From assembly GCF_000006565.2 (NCBI RefSeq), contig NC_031478.1, positions 4,488,212 to 4,552,211 of the forward strand: a stretch of DNA of 64,000 nt, in the 5' to 3' direction. Both the position numbers and the translations under genes were made by a program. The stretch comes from Toxoplasma gondii ME49 (taxonomy: Eukaryota; Apicomplexa; Conoidasida; Eucoccidiorida; Sarcocystidae). The notes beneath the pieces were generated by a model. The model saw only the letters and a program-made list of their open reading frames with translations, made no database searches and had not been told where the DNA came from. Shown in pieces: positions 1-11,566 of the stretch; within the stretch, counting starts at the first letter, position 1, and each line of letters starts with the position of its first letter.

Positions 1-87
1 GGACCTGCCGCGGCTGCTTCTCGGCGTTTCAAAGGCGCAAGCGTCTTCTCTCTCTCCCCGCTGCCTCGCCTCTGTTCTCTCCGACAG

Positions 88-397
88 GGAGGAGATCAAG
101 CGACGCCTCCTCGCTCTCCAGGGTCACTTTCTGCTGCGGGAGGAAGCCGTGCCAGGTGTCTCGACAACTGTCTCGCGCGCGGTCAGTCGCTGCAGCGTAT
201 CCGCATCTCCGGCGGAGAGGCGCGAGGCGCCTGGCATCCCTCGAAGGGGGCGAGAGGCCAGCTCGCGGCTGTTTGTTGCGGAGTTCCAGACGAGTTTTCG
301 ACAGGAAGAACTTTGTCAGGAACTCGAAGAGCTTCTTGAGGCCTTGGAGGCGAGCGAGGCCCCAGCGCCGTCCGCGCCGAAGCCTGTCGACGGTTAG
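88..397 (+). CDS. Last exon of an unidentified gene, truncated at the window's left edge
   Basis: A T/C-rich tract ending in cag at 85-87 looks like a splice acceptor. The frame that then opens (full codons from 89) runs to a TAG at 395-397. It encodes about 102 residues: a charged helical start rich in Arg, Glu and Leu, an Arg/Ser-rich middle, and a Glu/Leu-rich heptad-like segment (about 300-360) followed by an Ala/Pro tail. The pattern suggests a short coiled coil at the C-terminus of a longer protein whose upstream exons lie outside the window. An internal GTG at 149 could be mistaken for a start, but the frame is open upstream to the acceptor. No family is recognisable. The middle section could hide another intron, although no phase-compatible donor/acceptor pair was found. 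Confidence 0.45.
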
Positions 398-2392
398 CAC
401 CCGCCTTGGCGCTGGTGCTCCGTGCTTGTCGTGACTGTGTCAGGTGCCTCGAGGGTCGAGTTCGCCTGCAGATATTTGAGAGACCTACACTCTAGACTCT
501 TCTGTTGAAAGCTCCGAGGTCTCGTCTCGCTCTCGTCTGTGCACTCGCTCACATGCAGGGACGCCGCTCGAGTCAGGAGAAATCACCTGGTGCGTTGAAA
601 AGGATCCGAGCGAGCGGAGGAGAGAGAACGCAGAGCGTCGAGCGGTCGCCACGGAGCGGGGTGGCGCTAGTGAAGTTGTGCGGGGTGTACAGACAGCCAG
701 CGCCCGGAGAGCAGAAAGTGTGAGGGGGCAGATGTTTTCTTTGGAAGAGCTATTTGTGGAGAGAAGAAAGACGAAGAGACACTTGGATGGTTTTCCGAGT
801 TTCGCGCCGACAAGAAAGATAGCGCGCAGCACGCGAGCTTCTGTCGCGTTTTCTTCAACGTTTTCTCAACCTTATGGGAACGTTTTTCTTCTCAAAAAAG
901 CGACTCCGCAACTGTCACTAGGATCCGTCGCGTCGCTCGGCGAGTATAACGTACTCTGAGACAAGATGCTTCATCAGCTTTTTTCTGGGGCGTTTTTATA
1001 CCAAGAGAGGTGCTGTCTCTCGCCGAAGACTTTCGAGTCTGCGAGGAATCTGGTGAAACCGATTACATGAACTGTGTTCAGTACGCACTACGAAAGGCCT
1101 CGCTAAGCGCTGGAGGCAGGGGGTCGCCCTGTCGCTTTCAGGTCGTATTTCCGTGAACTGGAGACTAGGAAAGTTGTTTCAGGTGATCGTTGCCGCTGTC
1201 TGCGCTTGAACAAAGCTCGCGCGTTCACCCACGCTTCGGTAAACAGAACGCACACGCTACACTGCTGGGCCAGTGCTTTGATGGAAAACGCGTTTCGTCG
1301 AAAAGCTGTCGCGTGGAGCCGCAGAAAAGCTAAGCTCCGTGGCTCCTCGCCACCGGCAGTCTGGCCTCTCTAGTCTCTGAGTTTCGCTCTACACTGCAGT
1401 GTCGCACAATGCGTTTGCTATTTGCTGACGCTGTTCCCGCGGTCTGCAACGAGCTGTAGAAACGAGAGTCGCATGCATTTTCTCGCTGTCTTCTGAACGC
1501 GGAAGCTCCCCTGCGCCGCGAACACTGCACCGCCGCGGTTATGAACGCGTACAGCTTCTCGGCAAACCTACACCGAAGCCTCGTGGCGCGGAGGGAGAAC
1601 TCCACCAGTTACGGCTGTCGCTGAGGAAGACTTTCAAACTGTTGCCTCTCGCCAGGTCTTTGCAGCTCAGCCCAGCAAAAAACCAAACATGAGAGACCCC
1701 CGGATTCGCTTGCGCGGATGCGACCCACACAAGAGGCCGCATGCAGAACGTACTTGGGAAGAACCTCTGTTCCGAGTTTCGAGGAAGCAGTCGCCACAAG
1801 CTTCGCAGAGACACTCTCAAGTCGGTGGGCTTTAGATGCATGCAACGCGTGAGTCTTTACACAAGTCGCTCTGTCGGGTGCGGAGCGCCGCAGTTCACCG
1901 ATGCCCTGGAGGTTGAAACGAACGCCGCGACAGTGAAGCAGCGAGAGTCTTGCCAGGCGCAGGAGGACCGCCCCTGCACTGTGAAACGCAGTTCCGAGAC
2001 GCATACGCAAAAGCGTCTTGCCACCAAGCGATTGCCGACGCAGACAGATCTCGACGCGGCGAGTACAAAGTGAAGTGGACTTTGTACACTGGAAAAGGAA
2101 ACGCACGCAGTTAGGAGAAAACAAACACACATGCAGACATGCCGATGCACAAACGGCGCAGCGCAGCGCGCGCAGGGGCGTCCACCAGAGAGGCCAGGCA
2201 GATGCCTGTGAGGAAGCCTTCAAGTTCGCTTCGTTCCTCGTCTGGAGAGCTTCGCCCCCGCGATCTGTTGAGAGAGTTTGCGATTCCGAAGAAGAGACAA
2301 CTCGTTTCTCGAAAGAAAGACCATCCACGCATGTGAGAGGACAGAGGAAACCTCGCGCCAACAGCGGGGGAGAGGCCGCCGACCTGCTTCGC
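398..2392. other. Convergent intergenic region, no gene recognised
   Basis: This 2-kb interval lies between the stop of the plus-strand gene (397) and the stop of the minus-strand small gene (2393), so it should hold both 3' UTRs. Frames open on both strands are short and overlap each other, as expected in GC-rich DNA. Some use GTG or TTG starts, and none shows a recognisable motif. No tRNA or tandem repeat was seen. Confidence 0.5.
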
Positions 2393-2581
2393 CTACGCGT
2401 CTTTGTCGCGTGGAGAAGAGACATTTGTATCCAGTGGAGAAGTCTGCATGCGCTGGGAGCGCGCGGCGCGCAAAGCCTCGTTTTCCTCCATGCGTTTTTC
2501 CAGCCACGGTTTATAGACAAGCCATCCACCGGCAATTCCCGAGGTAACAGCGATGCCCAGCTGAAGAAGTTTCTGTGACAT
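2393..2581 (-). CDS. Small single-pass membrane protein, 62 residues, possibly mitochondrial
   Basis: A complete ATG-to-TAG frame on the minus strand encodes 62 residues in one exon. Residues 4-26 form an uninterrupted hydrophobic, Gly-containing segment (QKLLQLGIAVTSGIAGGWLV) suited to one transmembrane helix. A Trp-Leu-Glu-Lys-Arg stretch and a polar, charged tail follow. The layout (very short N-terminus, one helix, basic/acidic amphipathic tail) is that of small mitochondrial inner-membrane or respiratory-complex assembly factors, but no specific family signature was found, so this is inference. Its ATG lies about 1.37 kb from the UTP18 ATG on the opposite strand, so the two genes probably use a shared divergent promoter region. 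The hydrophobic coherence and tidy start/stop argue against a random frame; extra 3' exons cannot be excluded. Confidence 0.55.
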   Translation of the reverse strand: MSQKLLQLGIAVTSGIAGGWLVYKPWLEKRMEENEALRAARSQRMQTSPLDTNVSSPRDKDA

Positions 2582-3952
2582 TTTCTAGAACTTTTCTAGG
2601 CGCTCTTTGCCGGGAAGACTCTCACGCGGGCCGATTTTTTCGTTCTAAGTGTACAGCTGAAGCGCTTGTGGAGCTGCTGGACCGCCGACCTCGGATTTGC
2701 GGAGGCAACGGCTTCGGGGAGGCCTGGACAGTTGCGGCGGAGAAGACTGCGAATGCGCCTTCACGATTGACCTGAGAGAGGAGTGAGTGGAACCGACGCC
2801 AACACCGAGGATGCCGAGTTCTTGTCGCGAACTCCAGCAGACAGCAACGCGGGTGAAAGAAGGAAGCAGGAGTGAGGGAAAGTGGAGACAGGAAGGAAAA
2901 TTCTGGAGAAAAGAATTCGGGAGACAAGTCGCTGGCTGTCTCGTTTTCGACAGCGAGAAGGGACGAAAAAGTCTGACGCGCCCTCCTCTCCGCGCGAAAC
3001 CGGGACAGCGTCCGAGAAGAGGAAGAGAAACAGAGAGCGAGAAACAGAGAACGAGAAACAGAGAACGAGAAACAGAGAGCGAGCGAGAGCCGAACTGGAG
3101 AAGGCCGGAAGAGTGCGAGGACTGAGAATCCTCGACTGGTCTAGTGGAGGAGAAACGCATGCAGGCTAGGAACTCGGAGACCAGCACAGATGTTGTCGCG
3201 CGAACTCAACTGCCGGGGTCTCGATTGTTGTGGGGCAGCGCGCAAAAAAGAAACAGACCCGCAGTGCAAACTTTACTCGTTTTTTCTTTTTCCCTCGACC
3301 TCTTCCGTCAGTCGAGACACGAACGAAGTGCAGGAATTGGGGAGGATGCGCAAAGCCGGCGGCCTCTCTTTTTCTTCGCTCTCTGTCTGGTCAACTCAGT
3401 GTGCAGTTTTGCGACCAACAGCAGGGTCCCAACTCACCCATCTTCAGTCCGTTTTCTCCGTTCTTCTCGAGAAACGCAACTGCATCCGTCTGCTTCTGCG
3501 GATTCTCTGCTGCTTCGTCGTTTCGCAGACTTCGGCCGCCTCGTCTCATCTCGCAAACGCGCTAGTTGTTGCTGCAGCTCCGTCAGGTTCACCAACACAG
3601 CGGCCAACTCTCTCTTGCAGTTCCTCAGGTGACTCAGATTCCGTTTGCTTACGCGACGCTGGTCTGCGCGCCTTTTGCGCTCTCCGTTGCCCGCTCGCTT
3701 CTCGGACTGACTTCAGTCTCCTCTCTCTCTGAGCGGCCTCTATTAGCGGCCTCTCTCTTAGCGGCCTCTCTCCCCAAGACGAGGAGCTCCCGCGCAGAGG
3801 ACGAAGAAAAGAAGGACGAGCGACAAACGGAGAGGACAGAAGCAGGCACCAGGAATCGAAGCAACACAGCGACGATAGTGCCTCTGTCTATTGCTGCAGA
3901 GGAGAGACGGCCTGCTGGTCTGTTTTTTATTCGTCGACTTCCGAACGGCATC
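2582..3952. promoter_or_regulatory. Divergent promoter/leader region between the small membrane protein gene and UTP18
   Basis: This 1.37-kb interval separates two divergently oriented starts. It holds a 14-bp tandem repeat (3025-3080), a long C/T-rich stretch from about 3270 to 3775, three imperfect copies of an AGCGGCCTCT motif at 3732-3773, and one match to the T. gondii WGAGACG promoter motif at 3903-3909. The open frame that continues upstream of the UTP18 ATG (from 3566) is Leu/Ala/Ser-rich and looks like translated leader. Role is inferred from position only. Confidence 0.4.
3025..3080. repeat. Four-copy 14-bp purine-rich tandem repeat
   Basis: The unit GAGAAACAGAGARC occurs four times head to tail (3025-3038, 3039-3052, 3053-3066, 3067-3080), differing only at the thirteenth base. 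It sits in the divergent leader region. Confidence 0.85.
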
Positions 3953-6900
3953 ATGGCTCGGCCGAAGCCGGCGCCTGTAGAGACACCGCCCGCGGGTGGA
4001 AGTTCGCAACAACAGAGGCAGCGAGCAGACAGAAGCAGAGGAAAAGAGAAGCGCTTCTTCACAGAGAAACCTGCCGACATAGAGCCGCCAGTGTCTGACG
4101 GGGAGAAGCGAAAGACGAAGCGCGCGAGAGTCGGCAAGAGGCAGGACTCGCTGGCGACCGCCTCCTCCGGTGTCCACCCGGGGCAAGAGAGCGCCCGTCG
4201 CCGGACTGCCGGTGCCACTGCGTCAACCAACGCGTCGGCAATCGTCCCCGACGAAGTCCGCGAACTCGAGCGTTTTCTTTTCGGTGCGAGGAGTCGAGCT
4301 GAAAACGCTGGAGAGACCCAGACTGCGAAGGCGACCGCGACGCAGAAGCGGAGGAAGAGCGGCGGTCGCGAGCGAGAGGCGAAGGACGCGGCGAGCTCGC
4401 AGGGCGTCGACGGGGATGCGGCGGACAGCTTGCAGCCGCGAAAGAAGAAACGTCACGGAGAGAAGGACGAGACGAACGGCGAGGGTGCGACTGCGGCTCC
4501 AGCAGCCAAAAATGGAGCCGCGTCCAGCGAAGATCGCGAAGAAGAGGCTTCTTCTTCCGAAGGACGCGCGTCAGAAGAGACAGGAGACGCGCGAGAGGCG
4601 AACAGAGACAGCAGACGGGTGTGGGTCGATCCCGACGACGCCTGTGTCTCTGTGAACATCTGTGCGAACCGCAAGCTGCGAAAGCTGAGGGTGAGCGAGC
4701 AGGAGGAGACGCTCGGTGGCGACGCCCTGCAGAAACGACTCGCGACGCTCCACAGAAGGCTGGTGCAAAGTCAGGCTTCCACGAGCTGGGTCGAGAAGGC
4801 TCGCCAGAGGAAGCGCGAAGCGGAGGTCGCACGAGACGCTCAGAAACGCGAAGCCGGCGACAGGTGAGGAGAGATCGAGAGGTTTGCCGTTTCTGGAGCC
4901 TTCACACCCCGTTCGTCACTCCTGGATGAGTTCGTGAAGCTCCTGAAGAGGAGGCCAGAACCTCGCGGACGTTCCAGTGACGCGCCATTCTCTGCATGGC
5001 GCTTTGTCTTGCCCTTTTTTTGGACGTTGTTCGATGGCCGCTCTCCCCCGCCACTGAGACCTGGAGAAAAGACGAGTCGCGACTCCGGAGAAACGACGCG
5101 AGGCTGAGGGCCGAGGCTGCCCGAGGCTGGCGCCGAGACAGCGGGGAGTGCTGAGCAAGAAGCGACGAGACTGGGAGTTCTCCGGGGTGCAGGCGGCCAG
5201 CAAGTTCTGTCGTGGATGGCGGAGAATTCTTTCGCTGCTGCGCCTTGCCTTGCCATTTGCGTCTTTGTTTCGGTCTGTGCTTGCTGCAGCGACGTCTCTG
5301 ACGACGCCTCGAGTCCACATGTGACCCAGACCGGACAGAGCGTAGCTGGGATTCAGAGCGGATCCTCGGTGTTCTCCTCGAAAGGCTTGCTCCGGCGCCT
5401 CGCTCGGGAGAGGAAGACGGGTGCTCTCGTCGAGGCGACGCGCGAGCGCATCCCGCAAAAGAAAATCGTAATTCGCCGCCTGGCGAACGCAAACGAGGCG
5501 GAACCCAGCGCGTAAGCGATAGCCTTCAGTGGCCTTCAAAAGCGTTTTCTGGGGAACAAAGCTCCTCCACAGGCCGGCAGCCTACTCGGGAGTGAAAGAA
5601 AAGAAAGAGCGTACTCACGAGGCAAAGGACAAATCCGTTTTCACTCTCTGCAGAGAAGCTCGACAGATCCCTCTGTAGATCGACCTAGACACAGAGGTCG
5701 ATGCAGAGAGATGGCGAGACGAATACGCAGAGACCCCGGCGCAGCGGGGGGCAGGGGAAAAACCGGTGTGGGAAAGAGAGACGGAGTGACGGGTGGACAG
5801 AGACAGCTCTACATCTAGATAGAAAAGGAAGTGAAACTGGAGAGAGAGAGAACGGAGGAAAGCGCCGCGAGGCAACGTCTGCGTCAGAAAGGGGGGGTTA
5901 TCTGCCCGGAGAATCAGGCGGTGCAACGCCGAGCGCGTTTAGCGTGACAAGACGATTGCAGAAGTCGGCGATGCGGGAGGATTCGCGGCAGGCGCCTTTC
6001 GGTGAGAAGGACTTCGGACTCTCGCGTCGAGTCCAGGCAGAGAGGGTTTTGGTGTTGACGACTGGGGAGGTGATGCGAAAAACGAAAGGCATGCGTCGCG
6101 TTTTCTGCGTCTGTGCAGATCGGTGATTTCTGCTCTCGAATTCCATCCGCGAACGTCTTTGCTGATGACAGCCGGACGCGACCAAGCCTTGCGCCTCTTT
6201 TCGGTGAGTCACGGAATCCAGGCAAACGCTTCTCGAGAATCGAAGCTCAAACATCGACATTTGCATGTCGATCTATGTCGCTGCCTATCTCTGCCGAGAT
6301 CCACCTATCATCCGTTGTCCCAATTAATGGTTCCGTCTGCGTATCTCTGTGTGAAGTATTGAGCTGGTGTACCGTCTATAGATACATACATATGCATGCA
6401 TGTATGGGGTAGTCATTTGTAGTTGCATCGTTGATGGTCTTGCAAGAGGGTCGTTTTCACAATTCTCTTATTTGCGAACGCGCATATGCGGGTCTCCAGT
6501 GTTTCACCAGGCCTCTTTGAGACCGGCTTCTCGCTAAAAAAACGGAGCTGTCTACTCCGTGGCGGACCCCGGTGGACGCATACAGATATACACTCGTGCC
6601 TACGCAATACACTTGTACTGGTCCGTAAATATACGTCTACATGTTCATATACAAATATACATATACATACATATCTATACATATATATATGTGTATATAT
6701 GTATATATATATATATATATGTGAGGCTACGTATGTAGACACAGATGCGTATGCCGTATTCATGCGGCGTTAGGCCTTGTGAGTCGCTCTGCTCGACAAA
6801 CGCGTCAGCCAGCGTCCGAACTTTCTCTGAAACCTGCGCCACACCCTGCAGGTCGACGGGAAGGAGAACCGGAAAGTCGAGTCGGTTTTTCTCCAAGACT

Positions 6901-9900
6901 TCCCCGTCCTCGCCGCGCGCTTCACTCGTCACAACGGCGGCGGGCAGATCTTGGCGATCAGCAACGCAAACCGTTCCCTCGCGGAGTACGACTTGGAAAC
7001 CGGGTGAGGACGCAGAGCCCTCGATGTTCGCGGGGCCAGTCCTTTCACGGTTTAAGGAGCGAGAAAGGGGAGATCCGGGAGATCAGGAAGGAGAAGAAGG
7101 GAGAGAAGAAGAGAGAGAAGAAGAGCGAGAAGAAGCAGAGACCAAGGGCAGTCTGGCCTCTTTATGGCGTTGCTTCTTTCCATGCGAACCTGCGTGAGGG
7201 GAGGGGGAGTGTCAAGAACAGAGGAGACAACAGACGTGCAATCTCAATGCCTCTGCTCTGGTGGAAAGACATGCGCATTTGCCCTCGGATTGCGAGACTG
7301 AAGCGACGCAACGCGGAGCCTCGGCTCGCCCTGTGGGGTGTATCGTTTCGCAGCCGCAGAGACGACGTCCGCTGGCGCTCCATCTGTTTTTGCTCGCTTC
7401 GCTTTCAGACGGTCTTCGAATCTCGACTGAGAAACGCGACAAGCGTTCCGGACGGAACCTTGACTCCTTGTTCGTGTGCTTTCTTTCTCGTCTTCTGTGT
7501 CGCTGTTCTTCGCGTTTTCTCGCTGCGTCCACCGCTTGCGTTCTCGTTCGGTCTTCCTCTCATGCCGTCCGTCTTGCTGCTGTACGGTGTCTCCTTTTCA
7601 TCTGTCCCTGCGCTTGTCTCTTCCCTCGCTGTTTTGCCAGGTCCGTGAACAAGATTCCAGGAATTGCAGGCCGGCGCCAAGAGAGATGCTTCCATTTTCT
7701 GGAGATGGGAGGCGGCCGCAGAGCTGAGGACGCGTCGTCCTTCTTGGTGACCCAGAAGACGTTTGCGCTCGCGTCCGCGAATTCTCAGTGAGTTTTCTCG
7801 ACCCGCGAGCTCGGCTCGCTTCGCTAAGACTCCCTCCACGGCGACCACGGGGGTGACGCGTTTCCACGTTCCCTCGCTTCTGAAACACCCAAGGGCTCTG
7901 CTTCCAAAGCGACGCACACTGTTGTGGTAGAAATCTGCCGCTCAAGTACGATCCAAAGAGATGACTCAGGTAGTAAGGAACACAGGAAATGCCGCCTACC
8001 TCAACTTGCGCCGCACGGATATCATGCTTCTCGCACAAACGGCCAGCGAACTAGAGCGAGACATTCACAAGGCCAAGCCGATGCCGTCGTCGTCTTCGTC
8101 TCCCTGCAGTAGCGGTTAAGAAGCGGCGACTGTTATCCAATCCTTCCAACTGTTTTAAAGCGTTTCTTCTGGGCTCACCCCACACTTATATGTTGCCACT
8201 GTGTTTAGAGAAAGGCCAGACGAAACTTCGGTGTCAGACAAAGGACTGCATGCGTTGTTTTGGGGGGGAAGGGGCGCGGCGGGAGGAACCGTCCTGCTTT
8301 CGGGGGTGGCGAAGAGACCGCAGGGGCTGCGGAGTTCCACGAGCAGCCGCTTGCACAAAGAGAGAGCCGAGAAAAAATGCTGGAAACGTTTGAATGCCCG
8401 CTGGAAGGCCTCTCCAGGTGTACATACAGCGCAGCGGCGTCACGGACATGGCCTGACGCCGCTCGGGCCGACCTCGGGGCGCGCGCTGAGTGGGCTGCAC
8501 TTGCGTCCGTTTTTTTAGCTAGTAGAAGCGACAGAGGAACGCCGCTGCTGTAGCGGAAGTTCCTCCAGTTTTACCGGCAGACGCGCAGTCTGAAAACGAA
8601 GCGATGGGTACTTCCACGCAACTCTGTAGAGCGCACTGACGCCTTTTGCGGTGTTCGTTGCCACTGCGTTCGACGCTCGACTTTCGCCTCTTTCCGGTTT
8701 TTTTGTTTTTGCGTCTGCAGAGATGTGCTGCTGTGCGACGTGCAGTCCAAGCGACTTCTGAACGTCTTTTCGATGAACGCAAATGTCGCGGTACGTCGAT
8801 GCAGTCAGGGAAACGCGAGGCCAGCTGTCTACATGAAGTGTGTGCTCGAACTCGGAAGACGTTTACCTTGCAGTCGCGTGAGCTCCGAGGGAACGCAATG
8901 CTTCGCCACAGAGAGGAATTGCTCTCGAAGCAAAATATGTGGTGTCTAGAGACGTCTTTAAGCTCGTCTTCTGTGAGGACGGCCGGCGGGTGGAGCCGGG
9001 GCATGCGCGCGAAGTCTCAATGGGGAACACAGGAGAGATGCGGGGTGCTGGGGTGCGCCCAACCACGGTTTAACGGCTTTCTCTGTCTGGTTCGCGTTTT
9101 CCGACCTCTCTCTAGGAAAGCAGTGAAGGGTGGGGACAGTTCTACGAGTTGGTAGACGCGCAACGCCTGCGTTTTCCCTGGATGCGTCTTTCCGAGTTCC
9201 GCGTTCCAGAGGTACTCTCTCGGCGTAGCCAAAAACTCTTTGGAGAGACCCGCATAGGTCGTTCGGCAACCGCACGCGACACACAGCGCCGTCGGCGCGA
9301 TTAGCTCGCCGTCAGGGACTTGCTGGCTCTTCTTTCTTTTCGCGTGCCATGTCGCTTTCTTCAGTTCGCTCTTGTCCGTCCTTCTCCTTTCGTAGTTGTT
9401 CAGCGGCCGCTGTCTCTCTCTCTATGGGAGTCCCTGCCAGCGAAGGGGGTGGGAGAGAGTGTGCAAGTACTGTTCTCCGTTTTTGTCTGTTCAGGCGCTT
9501 GCGTTTCATCCGACAAAGGAGGCAATCTTCACAGCCGATCGGGAAGCGTTTGTAAGCTCGTTGGAGACGTATCTGCACAGCAACGCGTCTGGCGAGAAGC
9601 GCACATGCGGCGACGAGAGCCAGCCGCCTTTTCAGTGCCTGTAACGTCTCGCCGTCCTCCTGTGTCTTTCCCTCCCATCTCCGGTTTCGAGGCAGCTGCG
9701 GATATGTCCGTCCTATGTCGCTGAAACCGTCAATTGTAGTCAACGCTGTTCGACGCGCTTTTGCGTGTACTTGGTGGTGCAGATCTACGAATGGGATTTG
9801 CGCAGCGGCAACTGCGTATCGAAGTTCCAGGACGCTTCCTGTTTGCGTCTGTCGGCCATGGCTGCCTCCCCAGCGGCCTGTCTCTCCTCTACGTACGAAG

Positions 9901-11566
9901 CGTCTTCTTTCCTAGCGACAGGTAGGTGGAGGCGGCGTTTCGTTTTCAGAACAGCAGGCTAAAATTCGTCAGTCTCTCCCTGTCTGTTGAGCAGCGTCGC
10001 TCCGACGAAGACGCCCAGAGCGCGGATGTCACGTCTCGCCGAGGACAGGAAAGGCGGCAGTTCCCTGGCAGGAGGGGCAAGGCACCCACACGCCTCTTTT
10101 TTCTCTCTGTCACTGTGGCGCTGCGCTTGTCTTTCCAGGCTCTCGCACGGGATATGTCGATTTCTTCTCCCTCTCCGACTCTGCGTCGACCAAGCCCGTG
10201 AAGGTAGGTGTCAGAGAGACCGCCCCTGGTCCGCAAGAGAAACTGTCTTGCTTCTTCAACAGAGCCTCTGCGCGTTGACGGAAACGTTTTTTAGCCGCGA
10301 AGCATGCAGTCATTTTCCTGCTTTGCGGTGTATACGCAGGAACTGGGAAACCTAACGACGGAGATCAGCACATTGGCTTTCCACCCTTCCAACCAGTTGC
10401 TCTGCGCCGCGTCGAGATGGAAGAAAGACGCTTTGAGACTCGTAAGACCCTGACAACTTTGACAAGCGTCGCTAGTGTGTGGATTCGAGAAGCGATGCGC
10501 TTCGCGTCTTGCCTCCCAGAGTGCGGACTCAGTGATAGGTTGTTCTCAATGCAGAGATGCCGAGCGCCCAGCCGCTGTGCGAAGGAACGTGGTATGCGAA
10601 AATGGCCTCAAATGTTGCACTGGGTGCCAAGACAACCGGCGCGGGGCAACAGGAGAGACTGACAGACTGAGGCCGCATCCTCCTTCCTCACACTACCTGG
10701 CGTTTTTTGGGGGAGGCGAGGATCGATTTCGGGGAACGTCGAGATCACCACCGCATTTTCGGAGAGAACCTCGGGGAAGTTTTCTCCTTGTCTGTGTGCC
10801 AGTGGGGGACGTGCATCGTACCAGATCCGGAATGCGTGAGACCTCTGGAAGCTGTAACATGCGTTAAGCTGGTCGATCGTGGCTGGTGTTGCAGGACGAA
10901 ACGGGAGTGGTTTTCCAACTGATCGCGTTGCTTCCATTGTTTTGCCTTTCCTCGCTTTTTCCAGATCCACTTGCCTTCTCTGACGGTGTACCAGAACTGG
11001 CCGACGGAGCGAACGCCCCTGCGCTACGTGACAGCAGCTGACTTTAGGTGAGTGCAAGTGCGAGTGGGGGGCGCATGCAGTCTGTTTCCGGTTTGCTTGC
11101 TTTTTACGGAGTTTCCGCAAGCTGTTTCCCGTTGGCATGCTTGGGAGATTTCCTTCGCGTTTGCCTTTCTCCAGTGGAACTGCGATTCGCTTTCATCCCC
11201 CACTTCACTGGACTTTTGAAGCGACCCGGCAGCCTGCTTGGCATTCGTTATTCCATCAGAAGCTTCGGAGGCCCCTCTCATCCCCCCTCTCCCGAGTTGA
11301 AACATCAGATACGTTTCGTCGCGTTTCATTACATAGCGGTTTTTAGGCTGTCAGAGTTCAAGCATGCAGTTCATGTTTCAGACTCCAGATAGCGGGGTGC
11401 TCTGTAGGCAGTGCCAGGCGGCAGTGTGCTGCAAACGGCTACGCTCATGGTTTTCATTCTGCTTCCGGCTGGCTTGCGTTTCTGTCTCAGCTGCGACAAC
11501 GGTTTCTTGGCTGTCGGCAATGATCGCGGAAATGCCCTGTTGTACCAGATCCGGCATTTCGCTTGA
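3953..11566 (+). CDS. UTP18: U3 small nucleolar RNA-associated protein 18 homologue (UTP18, WD40 repeat)
   Basis: Eleven exons keep phase throughout: 3953-4863, 6119-6203, 6852-7003, 7641-7787, 8721-8790, 9495-9551, 9783-9921, 10139-10203, 10340-10441, 10965-11047, 11491-11566 (1,887 nt, 628 residues). Exon 1 encodes a Lys/Arg/Glu-rich disordered region, then the UTP18 signature near residues 220-260: a VWVDPDD motif followed by ANRKLRKLR. Exons 2-11 encode the WD40 propeller, with family-typical strings such as ALEFHP, MTAGRDQALRLFS, VDGKENRK and a terminal VGNDRGNALLYQIRHF. UTP18 proteins act in the nucleolar SSU processome (UTP-B subcomplex) and are needed for 18S pre-rRNA cleavage; this function is transferred from the family. 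The ATG follows a C/T-rich leader. An upstream in-frame ATG at 3566 was not chosen because that segment lacks conserved sequence. Introns are 335-1,255 nt. Confidence 0.9.
6646..6721. repeat. AT-rich microsatellite in UTP18 intron 2
   Basis: An impure (AT)n tract with interspersed TGTA and ACATA units, ending in a run of about nine TA dinucleotides. It lies between the exons ending at 6203 and starting at 6852. Confidence 0.85.
7050..7145. repeat. Purine-rich GAGA/GAAG tract in UTP18 intron 3
   Basis: About 95 nt made almost only of G and A on the plus strand (GGAGAAGAAGG-type units). It lies just after the donor at 7004 and before the acceptor at 7640, and can be read as Lys/Glu-rich peptide in several frames, which makes false coding calls likely. 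Confidence 0.7.

Noticed and set aside
3566..3952. Upstream in-frame extension of UTP18 starting at ATG 3566
   Set aside because: The segment is leader-like (Leu/Ser/Ala from C/T-rich DNA), and the family's conserved region begins well downstream of the ATG at 3953.
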